Source: an uncultured Verrucomicrobia subdivision 3 bacterium (GTDB lineage Bacteria > Verrucomicrobiota > Verrucomicrobiia > Limisphaerales > UBA11358). Taken from it: DNA of 64,000 nucleotides. This document shows, piece by piece, positions 24,892 through 33,403 of this stretch; position 1 is the stretch's first letter, and each line of letters opens with the position of its first letter. The position numbers and the translations under genes are program-made. The DNA is taken from the NCBI GenBank assembly GCA_903895255.1, contig CAITTG010000101.1, forward strand, positions 1 to 64,000. Reading direction: 5' to 3'. The notes beneath the pieces are model-generated. The model was not told the origin of the DNA and ran no database searches. It saw nothing but the letters and a program-made list of their open reading frames with translations.

Positions 24892-26868
24892 TTAGCGCGT
24901 GGCGAGGAAGCCGACGAGGGTGCAGGCGATCGCCAGGAAGGCCGCCACCAGGGATTCGCCGGCAACGAGGCCGGAGGCGATGGGGATGGCAAAGGAGTCG
25001 GCGGAGCGCCGGTTCCAACGTTGCCATGCGGTCAGGATAAGTGCGCCAATCAGAAAGGAGAAGGCGTTTTGGAACGGCACCACCCAGGCCAGACCCAGTC
25101 CCATCGCGGAGGGCAGCCACGGTTGCGCCTGGGGCCAGAGTTTTTCCACCAGCGGCAGGGCCATCCCAACCAGCGCGCCGATGACAATCGCGATGAGGGC
25201 CGTATGCGGCAGATGGTCAATGCCCAGCGTGAGGAGGTCGGCGACGGCCTTCCACATGTTGGTGGCGGGCGGGTTAAACGCTTCCAGCGCGGCCTTGTTG
25301 GGCACCATGAGATACCACGCGGGCACCACGGCGAGCACACCGAAAAAGATGCCAAAAAACTGGGCGAGGAACTGCCGGCGCGGGTTGGCGCCCAGGAGGT
25401 AGCCGCTTTTCAGGTCGGTCAGCAAGTCCGCCGCCGCCCCGGCGGCGGCGGCGGCGGTGCCGGCGGCCATGAGGTTGATGGATTCCACCCCCTTGGCCCC
25501 GGGCAGGACGGAATAAAGGAGCTGCGTGATCTTGCCCATGGGACCAACGGGATTGGTGTCGGTCTCCCCGGTGGCGCGGCAAGCCACAAGCGCAACGACA
25601 AAGGAAAACGCCACGGACAGGAGTCCGAGCCAGATGGCAATGTGGAAGGCACAGTATTGCACGGTGACCAGGCCGAGGGTGATGGGGATGAGCCCAATGA
25701 CCAGCCAGGCAGCGGGCACTTCGACGGCCGCCACCGCGTCATGGGCAGCGGCGCGCTCGGTCTTTTTGAAAAGCCCAAACGCACGGATCACGGTCCGCCA
25801 GTTCAACGCCATTTGGAACAGACTGGCAAACACCAGCACCGAGGTCCCGCCCCACAGCGCCCAGCGGGTGGGGTTAAAATTGCCGGCGGGGCTCATTTTG
25901 AAGGACGGCAGCCAGCCGGCGTCGCCCGCGTGCGCCTGGTCCAGCGCCACCAGGTGCGGTGCCACGACAAAATAGAGCAGCGCCGACCCGGCGAACATGG
26001 AGAGCGAGACCCGCAGACCGGTGATCAGGCCCGCGCCGACGAGCAACACACTGGGCTCGAAGCCAAGGCCGGCCATTTGGCCCCGGGCGAGGGGATTGAG
26101 CCAGCCGGTGAACGCGAAGGTGTCGGGCAGGTACAGCCAGCCAGACAGTTTCTCCAGCCACTCCGGCAGCCGGTTTTTTAGCTTCAGCTGTTCCACGAGG
26201 TCGGCATAATTGTGGAGCACGCCAATGACCGCGCCCGCACCCAGGCCAAAGAGCAGGGACCGGGCCTGTTTCAGGGACTCGCCGCTGCGGGAGTAGAGGC
26301 TGCGCAAGGTTTCGGCCGTGGCAATGCCGGTGGGAAAGCGGAGCTGTTCGTGGTTGATCATCTGCCGTTTCATGGGGATGGCCAGAAACACACCCAACGA
26401 GGCGGTAAAGAACACGAACGCGGCCGCGACCGGCCAGGGTTGCTGGAAACCGTTGACTAGCAGCAGCGCCCCCAGGGCGGTGGCCAGAGTGGAACCGGTG
26501 GACTGGCCGGCGGCAGCGGCGGTGGACTGCATGCAGTTATTTTCGAGCACGCCCATGCGGGTAACCTTGCCGCCCAGCAGGCGGCAGATGGTGTTCCAGA
26601 CGACAAACGAAATGACGCAGGCCGTGATGGACACCCCGAAGCTCCACCCGATCTTCAGGGTGGTGTACAGGTTGGAAACGGCCATGAACATGCCGAGGAT
26701 GCCGCCCATGAGGACGGCCCGCACGGTGAGCTGGCGCTGGGAGTCGCCGCGATAGCATTGCTCATACCATTGGCGGTCTTTTTCTTCCGGCGTGCCCTGA
26801 AAGCCATTGACGGGCAGTTGGTACTCGTCGGGCTCCGCCGGTTTGGCACTGGATAATTCCGGTTTCAC
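24892..26868 (-). CDS. OPT-family oligopeptide/metal transporter
   Basis: 658 residues with around 15 hydrophobic segments. The N-terminal region has the OPT pattern QLTVRAVLMGGILGMFMAVS-NLYTTLKIGWSFG, then LGGKVTRMGVLENNCMQS-TAAAAGQSTGS and FPTGIATAETL. A late segment VPFQNAFSFLIGALI and the final SGLVAGESLVAAFLAI are also typical of bacterial OPT proteins. The family moves small peptides or metal chelates (for example iron complexes) into the cell by proton coupling. The substrate cannot be told from sequence. It is followed upstream by a deaminase and a cation antiporter on the same strand. Confidence 0.92.
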   Translation of the reverse strand: MKPELSSAKPAEPDEYQLPVNGFQGTPEEKDRQWYEQCYRGDSQRQLTVRAVLMGGILGMFMAVSNLYTTLKIGWSFGVSITACVISFVVWNTICRLLGGKVTRMGVLENNCMQSTAAAAGQSTGSTLATALGALLLVNGFQQPWPVAAAFVFFTASLGVFLAIPMKRQMINHEQLRFPTGIATAETLRSLYSRSGESLKQARSLLFGLGAGAVIGVLHNYADLVEQLKLKNRLPEWLEKLSGWLYLPDTFAFTGWLNPLARGQMAGLGFEPSVLLVGAGLITGLRVSLSMFAGSALLYFVVAPHLVALDQAHAGDAGWLPSFKMSPAGNFNPTRWALWGGTSVLVFASLFQMALNWRTVIRAFGLFKKTERAAAHDAVAAVEVPAAWLVIGLIPITLGLVTVQYCAFHIAIWLGLLSVAFSFVVALVACRATGETDTNPVGPMGKITQLLYSVLPGAKGVESINLMAAGTAAAAAGAAADLLTDLKSGYLLGANPRRQFLAQFFGIFFGVLAVVPAWYLMVPNKAALEAFNPPATNMWKAVADLLTLGIDHLPHTALIAIVIGALVGMALPLVEKLWPQAQPWLPSAMGLGLAWVVPFQNAFSFLIGALILTAWQRWNRRSADSFAIPIASGLVAGESLVAAFLAIACTLVGFLATR

Positions 26869-26930
26869 GCGGGGCAGAGTGGGAAATTGGACCGGGGGAG
26901 GCGAGCCTTTTTTCCGGTGGCAGCGGAAAA

Positions 26931-27368
26931 TTAAACGCCAATGTCCTCGTTCCAGAGTTCGGGGCGGGCGGCGATGAAATCACGCATGAGCTGGATGCAG
27001 ACCGGGTCTTGCAAAATGTCCACGGTCACGCCCTGGGCGCGCACGTACGCCTCCGGCCCTTGGAAGGTGACATTTTCCCCAACGACAATGCGGGGGATTT
27101 TGTAGAGCAGCGCCGCGCCGCTGCACATGGGGCACGGCGACAGGGTGGAATAAAGTATGCAGCGTTGGTAAACGCGCGCGGGCCGGCGCCCGGCATTTTC
27201 GAGGCAGTTCATTTCCGCGTGATGAATCACGCTGCCGTGCTGCACGCGCTGGTTGTGGCCGCGGCCGATAATCTGGCCGTCCAGGACGAGAACGGAGCCG
27301 ATGGGGATGCCGCCGGCAGCCAGTCCTTTGCGGGCCTCGTCAATTGCCGCCTGGAGAAATGCGTCCAT
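26931..27368 (-). CDS. Nucleoside/cytosine deaminase, yeast Fcy1-like
   Basis: 145 residues. The zinc site is HAEMNCLENAGR (His50, proton-shuttle Glu52) with SPCPMCSGA (Cys79, Cys82). Around it the pattern GGIPIGSVLV, GRGHNQR-QHGS, LENAGR, YTTLSPC-like YSTLSPC, YKIPRIVVGEN and the terminal 'ARPELWNEDIG' follow yeast cytosine deaminase (Fcy1) closely, more than TadA or bacterial CodA. It would convert cytosine to uracil in pyrimidine salvage; guanine deamination is the main alternative. The ATG at 27368 starts the domain; the longer frame only adds upstream non-homologous residues. It lies 58 bases after the antiporter gene. Confidence 0.82.
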   Translation of the reverse strand: MDAFLQAAIDEARKGLAAGGIPIGSVLVLDGQIIGRGHNQRVQHGSVIHHAEMNCLENAGRRPARVYQRCILYSTLSPCPMCSGAALLYKIPRIVVGENVTFQGPEAYVRAQGVTVDILQDPVCIQLMRDFIAARPELWNEDIGV

Positions 27369-27426
27369 GGGGGCATTTAAGCAAGCGGGTGCGCGGGAGG
27401 CAAGCGGCAAGCGGGGGGCCGCCGTT

Positions 27427-28581
27427 TTAACGGTCAAACATCAGCAGGAGGTACATGCCAAAGAGCAGCAGATGCACGCAACCGGAGAGGACGTTGGTGC
27501 GGGGGATGGAGAAGGTCAGGAGGCTGGTGGCAAGGGTGAGCAGGAGCATGACAGTGGAGGCGGGATTTAGCCCCAGCTCCAGGGTGCGGCCGGTGGCGAG
27601 GGACACAGCGATGACCAGGGGGATGGTGAGGCCGATCGAGGCGAGGACCGAGCCGAGCAGAATGTTCACCGCGCGTTGCAGGCGGTTGGCCAGCGCGGCG
27701 CGCACGGCGGCGATGGATTCCGGGGTGAGCACCAGGACGGCCAGGATGAAGCCGGCGAGCGCGGGCGGCGCGCCAAAGCGGAGCACCACGTCGTCCAGCG
27801 GCGCGGCCATCTGCTTGGCCAGCAACACCAGCGGAACACCGTATAAGCCCAGCATCAGGGCATGGTAAAGGGTGGGGCGCGTCTTCGCCGGCGCGGGGGC
27901 GGCGGGTCGGGCCGCCGCCTCCGCGGCGGCCTCGGCCAGCTCGGCGGGCATGATGAAGAATCCGCGATGCCGGCGGTTTTGCACAAACAAAAACACGCCG
28001 TAAATCCCGGCGGACATCAGGGATAGAAACAGCATTTGAAACCTGGACAGCACCGGTCCGTCCACGGCGCGGGTGTAATCCGGCAGCACCAGGCCGAGGA
28101 CGGTGAGGGGCAGGATCAGGGAGAGGAAGGCATTGGCGCTTTGGAGGTTGTAGGGCTGTTCCCGGTGGCGGAGGCCGCCAAGCAGGAGGGCGACGCCCAT
28201 GAATCCATTGAGCACGAGCATGACCACGGCGAACATGGTGTCGCGTGCCAGGTCGGGCTTGGGCTCGCCGGTGGACATCACGAAGGCGACCATGCAGACC
28301 TCCAGACCGGTGATGGCCAGGGTGAGGAGCAGGGTGCCGAGGGGTTCGCCCAGCCGGTGGGCCAGCTCATCCGCATGACGCACGATGGCAATCGCCGCCG
28401 CGAGGATGACCGCGCAAATCGCGGCCAGCAGCAGCGCCAGCAGCGCGGGCGATGCCACCGCGGTTGCGACCCAGGCTTTGCCCAGCAACAGCAACGTCAG
28501 CGTGAGGATCGCGAGGGCCAGGGGCCATTCGCGCCACCAGGGTTCGGGCCCGGTGCCGGGGGAGTGACTCATAGCGGCCAC
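27427..28581 (-). CDS. ChaA-like sodium/calcium:proton antiporter
   Basis: 384 residues with about 11 membrane helices in two inverted halves. Each half carries an acidic alpha-repeat: GEPLGTLLLTLAITGLEVCM and LTPESIAAVRAALANRLQRA, the latter followed by GSVLASIGLTIP. A charged cytoplasmic loop (about 215-245, Ala/Pro/Glu-rich) separates them. It belongs to the cation/Ca2+ exchanger superfamily near ChaA and 'y4hA'. Expected to export Ca2+, Na+ or K+ against protons at the inner membrane. It is adjacent to, and same strand as, the deaminase gene. Confidence 0.87.
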   Translation of the reverse strand: MAAMSHSPGTGPEPWWREWPLALAILTLTLLLLGKAWVATAVASPALLALLLAAICAVILAAAIAIVRHADELAHRLGEPLGTLLLTLAITGLEVCMVAFVMSTGEPKPDLARDTMFAVVMLVLNGFMGVALLLGGLRHREQPYNLQSANAFLSLILPLTVLGLVLPDYTRAVDGPVLSRFQMLFLSLMSAGIYGVFLFVQNRRHRGFFIMPAELAEAAAEAAARPAAPAPAKTRPTLYHALMLGLYGVPLVLLAKQMAAPLDDVVLRFGAPPALAGFILAVLVLTPESIAAVRAALANRLQRAVNILLGSVLASIGLTIPLVIAVSLATGRTLELGLNPASTVMLLLTLATSLLTFSIPRTNVLSGCVHLLLFGMYLLLMFDR

Positions 28582-28594
28582 GGGACGCGGGGGC

Positions 28595-29107
28595 TCACGG
28601 CAGCGGGTGGTAGGTTATCGGCGGGATCGCCCGGGCTGCCAATTCGTAGGCGGTGGTCTGGTCGCCATTGTATTTACTTCGCTGGCCATAGGTGCTTTTC
28701 ACCGTGGTGCCCAGCCGCGTGGTCTGCTTTTGATCCACGCCCATGGTGCCAGCGGGGGTGAGGGTCACCACCACGGGGGTAACGAGGCCGTCCACCACCT
28801 CCACCTGCACTTGGGCGGGCTGGACCACCACCCGGTTCAAAAAGGTGACTTGAAACACGTAGGGCCCCGGCGGGCAGGCGAGGCGAAGGACGCCGCCAGC
28901 CGGGGGCGTCAAACTGGAAAAGACTTGCTGCCAGGCCTGTTTGCCGGTGTCGAACTGGCTGACCTGCCAGGCCAGATCATCGGCGGGGTCGGGCCGGAAA
29001 TCCACATAGCCGCGACCCGGGCGGGCGGCCAGGGGATTGGCGGGCCGGGAGGCGCAGCCGGCAGCCAGCCCGGCCAGGAGGGTGAACAGCAGGAGGTGGC
29101 GTAGCAT
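28595..29107 (-). CDS. Lipoprotein of unknown function
   Basis: 170 residues starting MLRHLLLFTLLAGLAAGC, a lipoprotein signal with lipobox LAAGC. The mature part has a beta-rich middle (RLACPPGPYVFQVTFLNRVVVQPAQVQVEVVDG) resembling an immunoglobulin or carboxypeptidase-regulatory fold, and a C-terminal stretch with GQRSKYNGDQTTAYEL. The frame is open upstream, but the lipobox decides the start. It is the last gene of the DUF3300-DUF2950-lipoprotein run. Confidence 0.72.
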   Translation of the reverse strand: MLRHLLLFTLLAGLAAGCASRPANPLAARPGRGYVDFRPDPADDLAWQVSQFDTGKQAWQQVFSSLTPPAGGVLRLACPPGPYVFQVTFLNRVVVQPAQVQVEVVDGLVTPVVVTLTPAGTMGVDQKQTTRLGTTVKSTYGQRSKYNGDQTTAYELAARAIPPITYHPLP

Positions 29108-29135
29108 AAGGTGAGGCAAGGGATGGGGTTGCGGT

Positions 29136-30083
29136 TTAATCTTGGGACACAGTCCAACTGGGGTCGGGGTTGTAGGTTTTGAGTGAGCCGGCAATTTTGG
29201 CGGTTTTGGGGCCAAGGTCCTTTTGATAGACGCGGCCCTGCTGGTTGACGATGAAGGTCATGATGCCGCTTTGACCGTAGGCGGCGGGCCAGGCGACCAG
29301 CGCGAACCCGGCGATCAGGTGGCCGTTGATAACGTAATTATATTTGCCGCCGGGCGCGGCGGAGCCCTGGCGGGTGAGGATTTTAAAGAAATAGCCGTGA
29401 TAGGGCTGCGGGGCGGCGGTGCCGGAGGGGAGGGTGTAGCCCTGGGCCTCGGCCTGGGCGACGAGCGGTCCCAGCGGGCTGATTTCGCCATCCAGCTCGG
29501 GCGACCAGTAAAGTCCGTCGCGCGTGCCGGGGGTGCTGATGATTTTTTGCGCGTACTCGAGGACTTCGTCGCCATTGCGGTCTTGCGCGGCGTATTCACG
29601 CTGGGCGGCCACGTAAGCCCGCACGGAGGCGAGGGTGGCGAGTTCATTTTCGCCGATGCGGCGGTTGAGGATTTCATCCTTGCCGGCGGCGGTGTCGAAG
29701 AACCAGCGACCGTCCTGCTGCACGAGGGGAATGGGGAAGGGCCAGAATTTCGGACCCACTTCGAGGGTGTATTTGGCCGTCGTTTCGGGGACGAGGCGGT
29801 TGGTCTGGTCAAGGGCGGCGGCAAATTCGGCAAATTCCCTGGCGGCCTGGATCTGGTCGGGGTTTTTGATGTCGGCCAGGGCCGGGCCGAAAATATCGTG
29901 GAGCGCGTTGGTGTTGTCCGTGCTCACGGCGGATTCGAGCGCGGCCACAGCGGCCTCGGGCGTGGCGAACGTCAGGCCGGGTGCGGCAGCGTGCCCGGCC
30001 AGCGGTAGAATCAGGGCCAGGCCCCACGCCAGCCAACGCGGGCGGCGGGCGGGAGGAAGAACCGGTGAGGGTAAGCGTTTCAT
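29136..30083 (-). CDS. DUF2950 secreted protein
   Basis: 315 residues with a signal peptide (Arg-rich start, cleavage near AGHAAA). The DUF2950 domain covers the rest: FATPEAAVAALESAVSTDN, VQQDGRWFFDTAAGKDEILNRR-IGENE, VAAQREYA, DGLYWSPELDGEISPLGPLV, YHGYFFKILTRQG, and a C-terminal VNQQGRVYQKDLG. This family is almost always encoded beside DUF3300, as here, but its role is unknown. A periplasmic location is inferred. Confidence 0.92.
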   Translation of the reverse strand: MKRLPSPVLPPARRPRWLAWGLALILPLAGHAAAPGLTFATPEAAVAALESAVSTDNTNALHDIFGPALADIKNPDQIQAAREFAEFAAALDQTNRLVPETTAKYTLEVGPKFWPFPIPLVQQDGRWFFDTAAGKDEILNRRIGENELATLASVRAYVAAQREYAAQDRNGDEVLEYAQKIISTPGTRDGLYWSPELDGEISPLGPLVAQAEAQGYTLPSGTAAPQPYHGYFFKILTRQGSAAPGGKYNYVINGHLIAGFALVAWPAAYGQSGIMTFIVNQQGRVYQKDLGPKTAKIAGSLKTYNPDPSWTVSQD

Positions 30084-30109
30084 AGCGTTAAATAAAAGGT
30101 GCGCGCGAG

Positions 30110-31462
30110 TTAGTTGCCACGACGCAAGCCAGCGTTGCCGCCGCCACCACCGCCATTGCCCCGGCTGGCGGCACCGCGGTTGCTGGCGGCGCGGGGGTTG
30201 GAGTTGCTGTTCGGGTTGGTGAAGGCGCTGCCGGGGGAGCCGCCGCCGGGGGCGGGTTGGGTTGGCGTGGGGCGTGTGACGGCATTATTGCCGCCAGCGG
30301 GTTGCGTTTGCGGGCGGCTGGCCGGGGGAGTGGCAGCCGTTGCGGGCCGGGTGCCACCGTAGCCACCCGAAGCGGGTGCGACGCCAGCGTTGCCGACGTT
30401 ACCGGTGGTGGGACGATTGGCCGGCAACCCGGGATTTACCGCCGCCGGCCGGGTGCTGGGGCTGGCGGCGGGCAAGGTGGCCGGGCGGGTATTGGCGGTG
30501 GGCCAGCCGCGGGCCTCAGGGGAACGGGTGAGGGCGGCGGCGGTGGGGGTGCCGCTGGAATTCAAGCGGGCGGGATTGGGGGTCCACGGCTGGCTGGCCC
30601 CGGGCGGCGGGTTATAAGGGCGGTAGCCGGGGGGCGGCGGCGGGCGGTAGCCGGGCGGGGCCCCATGGGGCGGGGGACGATAACCGGGCGGCGGCCCCGG
30701 CGGACGATACGGCGGCGGATAATACGGGGGGGGCCAGCGTGGCGGCGGGGGCGGGTAATAACCGCGATAGCATCCGCCATAATACCAATTGCAATTATTC
30801 GCCATGATAAAGCCCACGGAGATACCCACGGCAAAGGTCACGACCGGCGGGGGGCCGGGCGGCGGGACATAGATGACGGTGGGATTATAATAAGGCACGT
30901 AAATCACCTGGGGGTTCGCCGGCACGACTTGCACAATGGTGTTGGTAACGTAAACGATGCTTTGCTCATAGGTGCGCTCGACAATGGTATTGGTCACCAC
31001 CACAATCTGTTGCGGGGTGCTCTGGAGGGTGCCAGCGGCACGGGCCTGGCCGCGCAGGTATTGAATTGCCTCCATCACATCATTGCCCTGGGCGAGGAAG
31101 GCCTCACCCAGTTCCATGGTCCATTGGAGGTCGTCGTTCATCTTTTGGATGACTTCGGGCACCTTCGCCACGGCCTTGACGTTGTCGTCCCACGGCTGGC
31201 CATCCAGATTGATTAAATTATTGGTGTTCGCCACGAAGCGCGCGGCCTGGACGATTTCCAAGGGGTAAACGGCGGCCGGGAGGATGGTGGCAATCAACGG
31301 GTCAGGATAGAGCGCGATGGGGGCGACGAGTTGCTCGAGTTCCGCCGCGCTGCGCAGGGGGGCGGTCGCGGGCGGCGGCACGGGATCCGTTTGGGCCGGG
31401 GCATCGGCCACCCGGAGGGTGAATGCGGCGGCAACCAGCATCAAAAAAAAGCGCGCTTTCAT
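30110..31462 (-). CDS. DUF3300 secreted protein with Pro/Gly-rich tail
   Basis: 450 residues with a signal peptide. The DUF3300 domain (about 35-190) has LEQLVAPIALYPDPLIATIL, PLEIVQAARF and QPWDDNVKAVAKVPEVI-QKMNDDLQWTMELGEAFLAQ. It then has a hydrophobic stretch (PVVTFAVGISVGFIMANN), a long Pro/Tyr/Arg tract (about 245-300) and an Ala/Pro/Thr/Asn/Gly-rich tail. The low-complexity half could cross the cell wall or bind surface polymers. It is the first gene of the run and divergent from the K+ channel gene. Confidence 0.9.
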   Translation of the reverse strand: MKARFFLMLVAAAFTLRVADAPAQTDPVPPPATAPLRSAAELEQLVAPIALYPDPLIATILPAAVYPLEIVQAARFVANTNNLINLDGQPWDDNVKAVAKVPEVIQKMNDDLQWTMELGEAFLAQGNDVMEAIQYLRGQARAAGTLQSTPQQIVVVTNTIVERTYEQSIVYVTNTIVQVVPANPQVIYVPYYNPTVIYVPPPGPPPVVTFAVGISVGFIMANNCNWYYGGCYRGYYPPPPPRWPPPYYPPPYRPPGPPPGYRPPPHGAPPGYRPPPPPGYRPYNPPPGASQPWTPNPARLNSSGTPTAAALTRSPEARGWPTANTRPATLPAASPSTRPAAVNPGLPANRPTTGNVGNAGVAPASGGYGGTRPATAATPPASRPQTQPAGGNNAVTRPTPTQPAPGGGSPGSAFTNPNSNSNPRAASNRGAASRGNGGGGGGNAGLRRGN

Positions 31463-31620
31463 AAATCAGGTTGAAACACCCATGGACTGGGGGCCTTGAG
31501 CCTGGGCATGGCCAAGTTTCATCGGACCTGGGCCATCCTGCCGGAATTTCGGCCGGCTGTCCATGCTCCTGTATGACTTGGCGCAGGCGGGCGGGTGCGG
31601 GCGGCGTGTCGGCCATTGGC

Positions 31621-31638
31621 CCAAGGTCCAATAGGCAT
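31621..31638. promoter_or_regulatory. Conserved 18-bp element CCAAGGTCCAATAGGCAT
   Basis: Identical at 17 of 18 bases to 11237-11254. It is 82 bases upstream of the K+ channel start (the other copy is 137 bases upstream of the sulfatase). The shared position ahead of plus-strand genes suggests an operator, though a fragment of a dispersed repeat is equally possible. Confidence 0.4.
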
Positions 31639-31702
31639 TGACCGCACGGTCCGGCATGCTCAAAATGAAGTCTATGGATGCGGCGACGCATCCGTAGTAA
31701 TT

Positions 31703-32431
31703 ATGAACGCAAACGACCCCAAACCAAAGAAAACCGCCCGGACCCGGCGGCTGGGCTTGTTTCGTTTGTCGATGCCGGAATTTCTGATTTCCCTCGTGTT
31801 GCTGCTGCTGGTGACGCCGTTTCTGGAGGATGTCGCCATCGGTGAGGTGATCGAATCCATCCTCTTAACCCTGGTGCTGGTCATGGGCGTGCTGGCGGTG
31901 GGGAAAAACCGGCGGACGCTGGTGTTGTCGATGATCCTGGTGGCGCCCGCGCTGGTGGGCAAATGGTTGAACCACCTGTGGCCAAACATTTTTCGCGCGG
32001 AGTTTTACATACCCACGGCCCTGCTGTTTTTGGCTTTTGTATTGTGGCGGTTGATCCGCTTTATTCTGCTTTCACCCCGGGTGAACCTGGAGGTGCTGTG
32101 CGCGGGGTTGTCCATGTATTTGCTGTTGGGGGTGTCCTGGTCCTTTGCCTATGTGCTGGTGTCGCGGCTCAACGCGGCGGCTTTTACCCTGCCGGCCGGC
32201 AATTTGATGCGGGGGGACACGAGTTTATATTTCAGTTTCATCACCCTGAGCACGGTCGGCTACGGCGACATCGTGCCCGTGTCGCATGTGGCGCGGATGC
32301 TGGCGGCCGCGGAGGCGATTGTGGGCACCCTGTTCATGGCCGTGTTTATTGCCCGGCTGGTGGCGCTTTACTCCACCCAGGACCTGGCGGCGGAGGAGGG
32401 TAAAAACCCGCCGCCGCCGCCGATTCTCTGA
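31703..32431 (+). CDS. Potassium channel-like protein (Ion_trans_2 pore)
   Basis: 242 residues. Four to five N-terminal membrane helices (about residues 25-125) precede a pore module at 130-225 whose selectivity filter is TVGYGD (184-189), preceded by LYFSFITLS. A short Pro-rich cytoplasmic tail follows, with no RCK/TrkA domain. It would form tetrameric K+ channels in the inner membrane. ATG 31703 is preferred over the earlier open frame because the charged cytoplasmic N-terminus begins there. It is the first gene of the plus-strand envelope cluster. Confidence 0.87.
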   Translation: MNANDPKPKKTARTRRLGLFRLSMPEFLISLVLLLLVTPFLEDVAIGEVIESILLTLVLVMGVLAVGKNRRTLVLSMILVAPALVGKWLNHLWPNIFRAEFYIPTALLFLAFVLWRLIRFILLSPRVNLEVLCAGLSMYLLLGVSWSFAYVLVSRLNAAAFTLPAGNLMRGDTSLYFSFITLSTVGYGDIVPVSHVARMLAAAEAIVGTLFMAVFIARLVALYSTQDLAAEEGKNPPPPPIL

Positions 32432-32484
32432 ACCTCCTTTTTCGGTAATAACCAATACAACCACCAAACCAACAAACGAGTACT

Positions 32485-33279
32485 ATGAAACGCAAACTGT
32501 TATTGGCCACCCTCACCTGCGCCTCGGCGCTGGCGGTTACGAGCCGCGCGGATGAAATGACCGCCGCGCCGGCGGCGGATGACGGCTGGAATTTCGCCCT
32601 GGGCGTGCCGGGCTGGTTCGCCGGCATCAACGGGAACGCGACCGTCCGCGGCATGCAACGAGACGTAAACGTGAACTTCGACCAGATCTGGAACCATTTG
32701 CAAAGCATTTATGCGCTGAATTTCAGTGCGCAAAAGGGCAAGTGGGGTATTTATGCCGATGCCCTGTACATGCGGATGACGGCGAACCCCTCCGGCCAGG
32801 AAGGCTACATCACGTCGGATGCTTCCCTGGACTTCTTTGTGGGGGATGCGGATGTGACCTATCAAATTCTCAAAACGACCGGCGAACATTCCCTGACCAT
32901 CAATGCGCTGGCGGGTCTCCGTTACTGGTACGTGGGCACTTCCCTGGCGATCTATGACAATGTGAATCACCATCAGCATGGGGGCAGCGCTTATTTCAAT
33001 GTGCCGGACCCGATTCTGGGCATCCGGGCGACGCAATACCTGACCGAAAAGCTGCACTTGGATGTGAATCTGGACGGCGGCGGTTTCAACATCAATAACA
33101 GCACGGACTGGACCTGGGGCGCGGTCGGCACGCTCGCCTATGATTTTACGAAATGGTTCACCCTTTCGGCCGGTTACCAGGCACTGGCGATTGATGAATC
33201 GACCGGCAGCGGCGACCAGAAAAAAGGTGCGAACCTGATTCTGAACGGCGCGCTGGTGGAGGCGACGTTTAAATTCTAA
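32485..33279 (+). CDS. Predicted outer-membrane beta-barrel protein
   Basis: 264 residues with a signal peptide (cleavage near TSRAD). The mature chain has regular amphipathic strands: GWNFALGVPGWFAGINGNATVRG, WGIYADALYMRM, LTINALAGLRYWYVG, LGTLAYDFTKWFTLSAGYQAL and a final strand ending in Phe (VEATFKF), the outer-membrane assembly signal. It resembles small 8-12-stranded porin-like or OmpW-like barrels; no catalytic motif. It is 53 bases after the channel gene and 124 bases before the DUF481 gene. Confidence 0.75.
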   Translation: MKRKLLLATLTCASALAVTSRADEMTAAPAADDGWNFALGVPGWFAGINGNATVRGMQRDVNVNFDQIWNHLQSIYALNFSAQKGKWGIYADALYMRMTANPSGQEGYITSDASLDFFVGDADVTYQILKTTGEHSLTINALAGLRYWYVGTSLAIYDNVNHHQHGGSAYFNVPDPILGIRATQYLTEKLHLDVNLDGGGFNINNSTDWTWGAVGTLAYDFTKWFTLSAGYQALAIDESTGSGDQKKGANLILNGALVEATFKF

Positions 33280-33403
33280 ATGGCCGCGCAGGGGGCGGGC
33301 GGTCGGCCCGGCGGGAACTGGTCATGGCTTCCGGCCGGCTGACCCGCCCGCCGCCACGCGGCGGCGGGGGAATGCTGGCGGGTAAACTGGCGCCAGGGAA
33401 ACC

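Noticed and set aside
25021..26181. 386-codon plus-strand frame in the OPT gene
   Set aside because: Shadow of the OPT transporter. The product is Gln/Gly/His-rich with no domain.
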